DNA of 38,526 nt, taken from the IMG/VR virus record IMGVR_UViG_3300017671_000006, positions 1 to 38,526 of that record. One strand, written 5' to 3'. Positions 31,963 to 37,938 of the stretch are shown one piece after another (the first letter of the stretch is position 1; each line of letters begins with the position of its first letter). This DNA is from a virus. The translations under genes were made by a program, and so were the position numbers. The notes under the pieces are model-generated. The model searched no databases and had not been told where the DNA came from. It saw nothing but the letters and a program-made list of their open reading frames with translations.

Positions 31963-32423
31963 TGTCCGCCCCTCTTTATCGGTTGTGCTGTTGTTTCGAG
32001 TGTGCGCCTGCGGGCCTTCAGTTCGGCGATCTGCCGATCGATGTGGCCCAGCTGCGCCGTGTGGATTTCCTCGCCGACCAGCAGCGCCGCGCCGATCCGG
32101 CGCAGCAGCGCGTCCATCACATCGAAGCGTCCGGTCACCGCCACCATCGCCAGAGCGCGGTGCGTCGGAATGTTATGATTGCCGCGCGCCTCGGACGCAT
32201 AGGCGTCGAGCATCAGCGCAGAGATTTCCTCGCCGAGCAGCGCAGACATGGCCCCGGCGATCTCCTGCCGCGAGCGCGCGTCGTCCTTCAGCACCGTGCC
32301 GACCGCGGCCGCGATCATCGCGTCCAGCCCGGCCAACTCGGCAGGCATGGACACCGGCCTGGGCGCCTCGAATGTGAAGCCCAGCTGGCTGCTGTCAAAG
32401 GAAGGGCGGCGCTTGCGGGTCAC
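31959..32423 (-). CDS. Hypothetical early protein upstream of transposase
   Basis: 154 residues from a GTG at 32423 that overlaps the upstream stop (GTGA). Helical, with a central hydrophobic repeat (LDAMIAAAVGTVL, MSALLGEEISALMLDAYASE), and ending in a basic helix (IDRQIAELKARRRTLET). Not recognised. Constant neighbour of the transposase by coupling (TTGA), so it may be a transposition accessory protein; this is positional inference only. Confidence 0.7.
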   Translation of the reverse strand: MTRKRRPSFDSSQLGFTFEAPRPVSMPAELAGLDAMIAAAVGTVLKDDARSRQEIAGAMSALLGEEISALMLDAYASEARGNHNIPTHRALAMVAVTGRFDVMDALLRRIGAALLVGEEIHTAQLGHIDRQIAELKARRRTLETTAQPIKRGGH

Positions 32424-32713
32424 GAGCTGGCGCTCTCCTGCGGTGCCCAGCGCGAGCAGGCAGGCGAGCCGACTTTGATGTCGGTTCCCGGTCCCTTGGT
32501 CCAACGGATGAGGGCGCATTTCGGGAAAGCCTTGTTGCCACCCATCACGCGCCGGATATGACGGCAGGTCTTGCACTTCTCGCCCTTGGGTCCGGTGCCA
32601 GGCAGCGCGGCATAGCCGCCCTTGCGCTTGCGCTTTTCGCTGAAGATCCGAATGCTCGGCTTGTCCTTGAGGGGCATGTCGAGCGCCATTTGCAGCTTGG
32701 GGTCGATCGGCAT
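32420..32713 (-). CDS. Small cysteine-rich protein, possible zinc-binding
   Basis: 97 residues. The region 40-90 carries a Cys pattern: CKTC (CxxC), then CALIRWTKGPGTDIK and SPAC, preceded by GPKGEKCKTCRHIRR. The spacing CxxC-x16-C-x17-C would suit a single zinc site. This type of protein recurs in early regions of transposable phages; function unknown. TGATG overlap upstream, GTGA downstream. Confidence 0.7.
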   Translation of the reverse strand: MPIDPKLQMALDMPLKDKPSIRIFSEKRKRKGGYAALPGTGPKGEKCKTCRHIRRVMGGNKAFPKCALIRWTKGPGTDIKVGSPACSRWAPQESASS

Positions 32714-33009
32714 CAGCCCAGCTCCCCCATGCCCATCTTCTGCGCGATCGCGATCACTTCCTCGGCGAGAAAATGCTGCCAGCGGCCCGAGACGCTGTAT
32801 TTGCGAATCGCTGCATTTCGGTCGATCACGTCGACCAGGATCGCGCGCGACTTCAGAAACCGAATGGCGGCGGCGAGGGCAGCCTGCCGCTGCACGACAT
32901 GATCCGGGGCGCCGCCGGTGATGATGCGACGCTCGATGCGCTTGCCCGGCAGTGGCCCGGCGTCTACCTGCCTGGCTGCCGCCAGCTTCGCCCCGATCGC
33001 GCGGATCAT
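32713..33009 (-). CDS. Alternative C-terminal gene inside the long frame
   Basis: 98 residues from an ATG at 33009, 17 nt after the stop of the 66-residue gene. MIRAIGAKLAAARQVDAGPL, then ALAAAIRFLKSRAILVDVID and HFLAEEVIAIAQKMGMGELG suggest a helical domain. Only a weak CGGA precedes the ATG. Not recognised. TGATG overlap with the cysteine-rich gene downstream. Confidence 0.5.
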   Translation of the reverse strand: MIRAIGAKLAAARQVDAGPLPGKRIERRIITGGAPDHVVQRQAALAAAIRFLKSRAILVDVIDRNAAIRKYSVSGRWQHFLAEEVIAIAQKMGMGELG

Positions 33010-33837
33010 GTCGATCCGCTGCGGCTTCAGTTCGGGCGGTGCGGCGTCTCGCTGGCCATCATCGCCAGCAGCGCGGGCGGCAGCGCCTGGTCGAGCCGAT
33101 CCAGAAACCCTGCCAGCCTTGCGGTCGCAACGATCAGCTCGTCTTTCTGGTCCGCTCTTATCGGTCCCGGCCCGGTCAGCCCTGTCATACTCGCGGCCAG
33201 GGATAGGTTCTTTTCCGATAACGGCACGAAATGTCCTTTCTGCACCGCCGGTAATCGACCTACTGGCGAACGCTCTGCCAGTGTCGATTTCAACCGGGCT
33301 TGGAGTGGTAGGAATTGCTGGCGCGGTCGGTTCCGTTTGACCCGCCGACCGCGCCTCGTCGTCACAGCCGAGGGGTTCAGGCTGCGTGACGGATGGGAAA
33401 GCTGGCTGCCCGTTGAGCGGCAGAGGCAGCAAGCTGGTATCGATGTCGAGATTGCGCATCGCTGACAGCAGCTTGTCGCGCGCCTCTTCATAAGCCGCCG
33501 TCGTGAATTGACCTGCCTCGCTGATGATCACTTGGCCATTGCGACCGCGCAGGCTGACGACTGTCTGATCGGTGCCCTTGGCCGCGAGATCGAAGCCGAT
33601 GACGACCGGAGTGGCAGGGTAGGAATCGCAATCCGCGCGCAAGGTAGCGGGCACGTCCGCCAGGTCGATGCAGAGCGCCGGCTCGCTTCCCTTGACCTGG
33701 TCGGCTAGGCGCGTCCGCTCCAGCGGCAGATACGAACAATCGGTGCCCGCATGGCGCAGCGCCAGCAGCGCGCGCACGGTATCGGAGGTGATGCCACGCA
33801 CCGGGCGAATGTTGGATTGGCGGCGTCCGCGCATCAT
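32713..33837 (-). CDS. Long open frame, probably a composite of separate genes
   Basis: 374 codons with no stop. The first ~185 residues look like a real protein (RPVRGITSDTVRALLALRHA, PVVIGFDLAAKGTDQTVVSL, ARDKLLSAMRNLDID). It then becomes Arg/Asp/Gly/Ala-rich with rare AGA/AGG codons (about 188-270), while another frame reads naturally there. The last 98 residues look real again. Either the gene is one chain with a disordered linker, or three genes are fused in frame by absence of a stop. I favour the second view; see the two alternative entries inside it. The start at 33837 overlaps the upstream stop (TGATG). Confidence 0.4.
   Translation of the reverse strand: MMRGRRQSNIRPVRGITSDTVRALLALRHAGTDCSYLPLERTRLADQVKGSEPALCIDLADVPATLRADCDSYPATPVVIGFDLAAKGTDQTVVSLRGRNGQVIISEAGQFTTAAYEEARDKLLSAMRNLDIDTSLLPLPLNGQPAFPSVTQPEPLGCDDEARSAGQTEPTAPAIPTTPSPVEIDTGRAFASRSITGGAERTFRAVIGKEPIPGREYDRADRAGTDKSGPERRADRCDRKAGRVSGSARPGAAARAAGDDGQRDAAPPELKPQRIDMIRAIGAKLAAARQVDAGPLPGKRIERRIITGGAPDHVVQRQAALAAAIRFLKSRAILVDVIDRNAAIRKYSVSGRWQHFLAEEVIAIAQKMGMGELG
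33027..33227 (-). CDS. Alternative small gene inside the long frame
   Basis: 66 residues from a GTG at 33227 with AAAGGA exactly 6 nt upstream, a much better start signal than most here. From about residue 17 codons end in G/C, and the protein has a regular amphipathic helix (DELIVATARLAGFLDRLDQA) and LPPALLAMMASE. The long frame read through the same DNA is compositionally shadow-like. Function unknown. Confidence 0.55.
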   Translation of the reverse strand: MPLSEKNLSLAASMTGLTGPGPIRADQKDELIVATARLAGFLDRLDQALPPALLAMMASETPHRPN

Positions 33838-34076
33838 CAGTTCCTCATCATCCAGGGGGTGTCGAAAGGTTCATGCGGTGCCGCCTTGGGCTCCTCGATC
33901 GGCGCGAGGCCGTAGCGGGCGCGGCGTTCATTCTCGGCGGCGCGGCTTTTGCGCAGGGCGATAAGAACCGCATCGCGGCGCAACGTGGCCTCGGCTTCCT
34001 TCAGCGAGCAGTTGTGTGCGCGGGCCAGCTCGAAAGCTCGCCGATGCTGACGCCACTTGTCGCCCTGCGCGCCCAT
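33837..34076 (-). CDS. Small basic helical protein
   Basis: 79 residues from ATG 34076 (TGATG with the methyltransferase stop). Basic and helical (GDKWRQHRRAFELARAHNCS, TLRRDAVLIALRKSRAAENE), with a Pro-rich end. May bind nucleic acid; no family recognised. Confidence 0.65.
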   Translation of the reverse strand: MGAQGDKWRQHRRAFELARAHNCSLKEAEATLRRDAVLIALRKSRAAENERRARYGLAPIEEPKAAPHEPFDTPWMMRN

Positions 34077-34759
34077 CACTTGCGCACCTTCCGGACCTTC
34101 GGGCGAGGCTCGATCCAGATGGTCCGGGTTTCGCCCGGTTCCAGATCGACGTGGCGATCCCAGACCACCCACATGAAATCGACCTTGCCATGCTTGAAGG
34201 CGTTGTCGCCCAGCGCCTCGACGACATCGCCAGGCGGCATGCTGGGCCGCTCGCACAGGATCATGACGAAGCGCGGGACATGCTCGTTGAACAGCGTGTG
34301 ACGGCCTTCGCTGGCAAGCCACTTGACGGGCAGCAGTGCCGCGACGGTATTGGCATGCAGCGCGATCGCCTTGCGGATGAACTTCTCGGTCAAACCCCGG
34401 ACCTTGTGTCCGTTCTGGTTTGAATATGGCGGATTGAAGACGATCGACTTGGGCCCCCAGTGATCGAGCAGGCAGCTCTGGTCTGCCAAAAAGTCATGCT
34501 CGAACAGGAACTGCGGTGAGCTTGTGCGACGCTGGACATCGGAGCCGGCAACGGTGAGGCCGAGGTCCATGAAAGGTGCGAGTACGTTGCCCATGCCGCA
34601 GCACGGGTCCCAGATCAGGTCGTCAACAAACCAGTCGTCATAGCTGCCGCAGAGCGGACCGTGCAGCGTCTCGATTAGTCGCTGGGTTACCCACGATTCC
34701 TCAACGTACCAATCCCAGGGATGCCGCGTCGCCGCGCTGGAAAGCTCGCCGCCGCTCAT
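34076..34759 (-). CDS. DNA methyltransferase-like protein (NPPY motif)
   Basis: 227 residues. Rossmann-type SAM site DPCCGMGN (51-58), acidic strand end GSDVQ (72-76), and catalytic motif FNPPYSN (108-114), so an amino-methyltransferase acting on adenine N6 or cytosine N4. The N-terminus HPWDWYVEESWVTQRLIETL is typical of small phage enzymes of this group. Target specificity cannot be read. It lies in the early operon, whereas the Dam-like enzyme lies in the late end, so the phage could modify its DNA at two stages. Confidence 0.82.
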   Translation of the reverse strand: MSGGELSSAATRHPWDWYVEESWVTQRLIETLHGPLCGSYDDWFVDDLIWDPCCGMGNVLAPFMDLGLTVAGSDVQRRTSSPQFLFEHDFLADQSCLLDHWGPKSIVFNPPYSNQNGHKVRGLTEKFIRKAIALHANTVAALLPVKWLASEGRHTLFNEHVPRFVMILCERPSMPPGDVVEALGDNAFKHGKVDFMWVVWDRHVDLEPGETRTIWIEPRPKVRKVRK

Positions 34760-34968
34760 GCGCGCACCTGTCGAATTGCGGCGAGGAGGTCCATCGAGCC
34801 CTTGCGGATCAGGCCTTCCTGCACCCGCTGTTCATGGCGACCGTGGAAATACGAGACGGTATTTTCGACGGTCTTGCTTCGGATGCCGGTCTCTGCAGCG
34901 ATCTGCTTGATCGAAAGGCCACCGTCCCAGAGGTCGAGGATGCGGGTCTCTTGCGGGGTGCAGCTCAT
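34756..34968 (-). CDS. Small helix-turn-helix protein, LuxR/sigma-4-like
   Basis: 70 residues. LTPQE-type start (SCTPQETRILDLWDGGLSIK) followed by QIAAETGIRSKTVENTVSYF is a clear LuxR-type helix-turn-helix (about 5-50). No regulatory domain, so a stand-alone DNA binder. ATGA overlaps both neighbours. Confidence 0.75.
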   Translation of the reverse strand: MSCTPQETRILDLWDGGLSIKQIAAETGIRSKTVENTVSYFHGRHEQRVQEGLIRKGSMDLLAAIRQVRA

Positions 34969-35189
34969 GCGCGCAGTTCCCGCGTTTTGTCCGGATGCGC
35001 GCGTTCAATCGCGATCCGGAGCTCGCGCGATCCAGCAATGATATTGTCCTCAAAGCCATTATCGCCATCGGCATAAAGACCCATGACCCGCCGCACGGCC
35101 ACAGGCTTGATGCCGGTGATCGCAGCAATCTCGCCACTGCGGAAGCCGCGGTCATAGAGGTCCATGATCATTTGCTCTCGTTCGGTCAT
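34965..35189 (-). CDS. Second small helix-turn-helix protein
   Basis: 74 residues. MTEREQMIMDLYDRGFRSGE and IAAITGIKPVAVRRVMGLYA make a helix-turn-helix resembling the neighbour's fold, so the two may be diverged duplicates. The C-terminus (SRELRIAIERAHPDKTRELR) is basic. Start 35189 by TGATG overlap (an extra ATG precedes at 35192). Confidence 0.7.
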   Translation of the reverse strand: MTEREQMIMDLYDRGFRSGEIAAITGIKPVAVRRVMGLYADGDNGFEDNIIAGSRELRIAIERAHPDKTRELRA

Positions 35190-35446
35190 CATGCCGCGGT
35201 CTCCCGCGCCAGCGCCTGCTTGGCGGCGTTGATCCAGGCAGTGAGCAGCTGCTCTTGGCCGTCCTCGTGCGTGACCACACCAGAGACACCGGCCATGCGC
35301 AGGTTGTGGCCGACCTCGCCGGAGCGGATTGTCGCGCCGAGTGACAGCTGCGCTTCGCCCATGGCGCTGATCCATGGCATCGCCCGCACCAGCGCCTCGA
35401 CATAGCCGAGCGTCCAGACCAGCTTCTCGCGTTGTGCGCGGGTCAT
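35189..35446 (-). CDS. Hypothetical early protein
   Basis: 85 residues from ATG 35446 (ATGA with upstream stop). Amphipathic helices (REKLVWTLGYVEALVRAMPW, EQLLTAWINAAKQALARET) with a GEVGHNLRMAGVSGVV middle. Not recognised. Confidence 0.65.
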   Translation of the reverse strand: MTRAQREKLVWTLGYVEALVRAMPWISAMGEAQLSLGATIRSGEVGHNLRMAGVSGVVTHEDGQEQLLTAWINAAKQALARETAA

Positions 35447-35703
35447 CGTGCGACCCCCATGAACTGCGGGACAACCCAGCGCGGTGCCACCGGCGCCGAC
35501 ACATCTTCGAACACGCCGTCGGCAAGGTCGACATGGTTGCGCGCGGCGTCGAACGCGGCGGCGTAGGCCTGCGTATGTCGGCCCCGCCAAGCCCCATGGA
35601 TCGCCTTGCGCAGCCGCTCGGGAACCTGTTGCCAGTGAGGGGTGCAGAACAGCATCCCCTTGGCGACCGGTGCGCGGCAGCAGGTGGCAGAGCAGCGCTT
35701 CAT
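35443..35703 (-). CDS. Small protein with N-terminal cysteine cluster
   Basis: 86 residues. MKRCSATCCRAPVAKGMLFC followed by TPHWQQVPERLRKAIHGAWR: the Cys set at 4, 8, 9 and 20 with His23 could hold a zinc ion. The HWxxxPxxLRxxIxxA helix recurs in small phage proteins of this type. Function unknown. Coupled by ATGA on both sides. Confidence 0.7.
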   Translation of the reverse strand: MKRCSATCCRAPVAKGMLFCTPHWQQVPERLRKAIHGAWRGRHTQAYAAAFDAARNHVDLADGVFEDVSAPVAPRWVVPQFMGVAR

Positions 35704-35837
35704 GCTTGCCTCCGCGCAATCGAAAATTCGAATACCCAGCGGCCCCAGCTGACATAGACGGCGTAGCCTTCAGCCTCGCCGTCACGTTCGCAATGGGTGC
35801 ATTCGGTTATGTAACCAGTCGGCAGCCAGCGCTTCAT
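35700..35837 (-). CDS. Very small protein with CxxC motif
   Basis: 45 residues. MKRWLPTGYITECTHCERDG with CTHC, then AVYVSWGRWVFEFSIA beta-rich end. The start at 35837 is chosen over 35843: GGGAG lies 7 nt upstream and its ATG overlaps the stop of the 41-residue gene (ATGA). Confidence 0.6.
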   Translation of the reverse strand: MKRWLPTGYITECTHCERDGEAEGYAVYVSWGRWVFEFSIARRQA

Positions 35838-35959
35838 GACCATGCTCCCGCCAGCCAGGCGATAGCGACATAGGCCGCGGTGCCGGGGATCGATGCGACC
35901 AAGGTCATGCCCCAGAAAGTCAGGCTCTCGCGCCAAGTGGCGGGACGACCGTCGATCAT
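35834..35959 (-). CDS. 41-residue membrane protein
   Basis: MIDGRPATWRESLTFWGMTL, then a hydrophobic stretch (VASIPGTAAYVAIAWLAGAW) up to the TGA at 35836-35834. It is supported by ATGA overlaps at both ends: its ATG overlaps the ParB-like stop and its stop overlaps the next ATG. Single span. No family is recognised. Confidence 0.6.
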   Translation of the reverse strand: MIDGRPATWRESLTFWGMTLVASIPGTAAYVAIAWLAGAWS

Positions 35960-36924
35960 GCGTTGTCTCCCTCGATCTCGGCGAGGCGGGCGTCGATTGC
36001 GTCGCGGACTTCGCGCAGGGCGCTGGGCTTGATCGCTGCAGCTAGACGCGGGGCGAACTGCCGCCAGGCGCTCTCCGACAACCGGTCGAGGTTCGATCCG
36101 GCGTTGTCCATGAACTTGCTCTGGCCGGTGGCCTTGCCCTTCGCGGCGGCTGCCTTGATGCCGACGATTTCCTTGGCGGCAGCGATCGTCAGTCCTGCGG
36201 GATACTCCAGTAGGCAGTCGATCACCGCGCGCCGGTTTTCGACATCACCGATCTCGGCAAGCTCCATGACCGTCTTGCGTTTCTCGCCGATAGGATGGCG
36301 GGCAAGGTCCTCGTAATGGTCGGGCAGCGGGGCGATGATGGCGCGATGGATGAACAGATAATCGCGCAACGAGCGAGGGCTCATGCCAAGCGCGGACGCT
36401 GCCTGATCTTGCCACCCGTATAGTCCGGCAATCGTTGCCGCACTATGGTCGGCCTCGATGTCAGCGAGCTTTTCGGGACCATTTTGCACAAGGTCTCGCT
36501 CGGCTTCCCAGCGCTTGCGCTGACCAATTTCCTGAGCGGACGCGCCGCCAAAGTCGCGAGTGAACTGGGCCTCGTAGACGTCTGCAAGAGCGCGCACGAA
36601 GAGCGCCTTTTCGATCGGCCCGAAGTCGCGCCGATGCATATTTTCGGATGCTTCAACCAGGCGCAGCTGCAGCGCGTCACCCTCGACGACGATCGCCTGG
36701 ACCTTCAGGCCTTCCAGCATGGCGCCGACGAGGCGATGGAGACCTGCCACCAGCACCCAGGGTTCTTCGCCCTTGCGGCCTTTCCGGACCTTGATTGGGT
36801 CATTCTGCCCGTCGCGCTTCATCAGCGCGCCCATCGCCTTGGCCTTGTCGGGCCAGAACAGGCCGATGCGATTACCTTGGCCGATTGTGTTAGGCTCAAG
36901 CTCGATGATCGTGTCGCCAGCCAT
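35956..36924 (-). CDS. ParB-like (Srx-fold) DNA-binding protein
   Basis: 322 residues. The N-terminal ParB/Srx-type domain (about 5-80): LMKRDGQNDPIKVRKGRKGE, then the box VAGLHRLVGA at 58-67 in place of GERRxxA, and EASENMHRRDFGPIEKALFV (about 92-111). The middle has a helix-turn-helix (WQDQAASALGMSPRSLRDYL). The C-terminus is charged. ParB-like domains bind CTP and DNA; here a partner ParA is absent, so it is more likely a regulator or replication/transposition factor than a partition protein. It follows ner by 2 nt. Confidence 0.85.
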   Translation of the reverse strand: MAGDTIIELEPNTIGQGNRIGLFWPDKAKAMGALMKRDGQNDPIKVRKGRKGEEPWVLVAGLHRLVGAMLEGLKVQAIVVEGDALQLRLVEASENMHRRDFGPIEKALFVRALADVYEAQFTRDFGGASAQEIGQRKRWEAERDLVQNGPEKLADIEADHSAATIAGLYGWQDQAASALGMSPRSLRDYLFIHRAIIAPLPDHYEDLARHPIGEKRKTVMELAEIGDVENRRAVIDCLLEYPAGLTIAAAKEIVGIKAAAAKGKATGQSKFMDNAGSNLDRLSESAWRQFAPRLAAAIKPSALREVRDAIDARLAEIEGDNA

Positions 36925-36926
36925 GT

Positions 36927-37196
36927 CTATTTCGCCCCTGCATTTAGAGAGTGCGCGCGGCCCTTGGCCTTGCTATCGATTTCCAGATGTGTGGAATTCT
37001 TCATGATCCTGAACTCGTCCGGATCGACGCCAATGGCGTCGGCCACAATCGTGGAAGCCGTCGAGGATTTCCCCCTCAGCAGATCAAAGATCAGCGTGCG
37101 CTTGATGCCTTTGGCGTCAGCGAATTTATTCAACGTGCCGAAGCGCTTACGGATTTCCGCCCGCACGTCCTCGGGATGCATGGCTGGCACGCTCAT
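36927..37196 (-). CDS. ner: Ner-like DNA-binding regulator
   Basis: 89 residues. HPEDVRAEIRKRFGTLNKFA, AKGIKRTLIFDLLRGKSSTA and STIVADAIGVDPDEFR form the Ner/Nlp helix-turn-helix. First gene of the early operon, as in Mu, where Ner represses the early and repressor promoters. The ATG at 37196 has AAAGGA 6 nt upstream; the frame extends to 37244 but that part runs through the operator. The C-terminus is a short polar tail. Confidence 0.85.
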   Translation of the reverse strand: MSVPAMHPEDVRAEIRKRFGTLNKFADAKGIKRTLIFDLLRGKSSTASTIVADAIGVDPDEFRIMKNSTHLEIDSKAKGRAHSLNAGAK

Positions 37197-37219
37197 GACT
37201 GATCCTTTAAATGACAAAT

Positions 37220-37260
37220 CCACATATGAGGACAATGAGGCCACAAACGTGGAAAGTCAA
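37220..37260 (-). promoter_or_regulatory. Early promoter with two overlapping operator palindromes
   Basis: On the minus strand, TTGACT (37260-37255) is a near-consensus -35 element; 17 nt later CATTGT (37237-37232) could act as a weak -10. Two 12-bp imperfect palindromes, CCACAAACGTGG (37241-37252) and CCACATATGAGG (37220-37231), lie between and beyond the promoter elements. Their centres are 21 bp apart, two helical turns. A repressor or Ner bound there would block the promoter. No equally good promoter for the plus-strand repressor was found. Confidence 0.6.
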
Positions 37261-37917
37261 GCGGCTTTCAATCGTGAGGCGATGGCGCAACGCGTGCGCA
37301 AGCTGGCTCTGAAAAAGAGCCTGACTGCCGCCGATCTCGGCAGAGCGCTGGAGATCAAGAAGTCGGCAGCTTCAAATTATTGGAACGGGCTTCGGGACTG
37401 GCCGACCGATCGGCTGGTGCCTCTCGCTGATCTGCTTGAGGTGAATCCACGCTGGCTCCTGTCCGGCGATGGCGATGCCGTCGCTAGTGATGCAGCCGCA
37501 CCAGAAGGATCGGTTATGGTCCAGGAAATCGATCTCGCTTATGGGATGGGGAGCACATATCTCGATGTCGCCGGCGTTGAGCCGAAGGCCATTCCCTTCC
37601 CAAGCGCGTGGCTTCGCACTTTCACCAACGCCGATGCCGAGCATCTGTTTTTTGCCAGGGGCGATGGCGACTCGATGATGCCGACAATCCTCGACCAGGA
37701 CATTGTGCTGATCGACCGCAGCCAGATTGCGATCAATAGACAGGACCGGATCTGGGCACTCGCCTATGGCGAGCTGGGGATGATCAAGCGGGTGCGCGCG
37801 ATGCCCGATGGCAGCTATCAGCTGCTGAGCGACAATCCCAATGTGGAACCGGCGACCGCAGTTGACGGCGAAATGTCTGTTATCGGCAGGGTCGTCGCTG
37901 TGATAAGACGGACCTGA
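37249..37917 (+). CDS. Lysogeny repressor, helix-turn-helix plus S24 (LexA-like) domain
   Basis: 222 residues from the GTG at 37249. N-terminal helix-turn-helix (LALKKSLTAADLGRALEIKK, SAASNYWNGLRDWPTDRLVP); C-terminal S24 fold with the nucleophile Ser in GDGDSMMPT and the base Lys in GMIKRV, then YQLLSDNPNVEP. Such repressors keep the early operon silent and can self-cleave after DNA damage, which would give an inducible prophage. Mu's own repressor is not S24-type, so this resembles lambda-type control. Start is uncertain: GTG 37249 (GAGG 8 nt upstream), ATG 37195 (would span the operator) or ATG 37282. Confidence 0.88.
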   Translation: MESQAAFNREAMAQRVRKLALKKSLTAADLGRALEIKKSAASNYWNGLRDWPTDRLVPLADLLEVNPRWLLSGDGDAVASDAAAPEGSVMVQEIDLAYGMGSTYLDVAGVEPKAIPFPSAWLRTFTNADAEHLFFARGDGDSMMPTILDQDIVLIDRSQIAINRQDRIWALAYGELGMIKRVRAMPDGSYQLLSDNPNVEPATAVDGEMSVIGRVVAVIRRT

Positions 37918-37938
37918 GCGAAACCCTCGGAGGGCATT

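Noticed and set aside
36445-37194. Upstream extension of the repressor frame
   Set aside because: It is antisense to the ParB-like and ner genes and reads as shadow; the real protein starts at 37195 or later.
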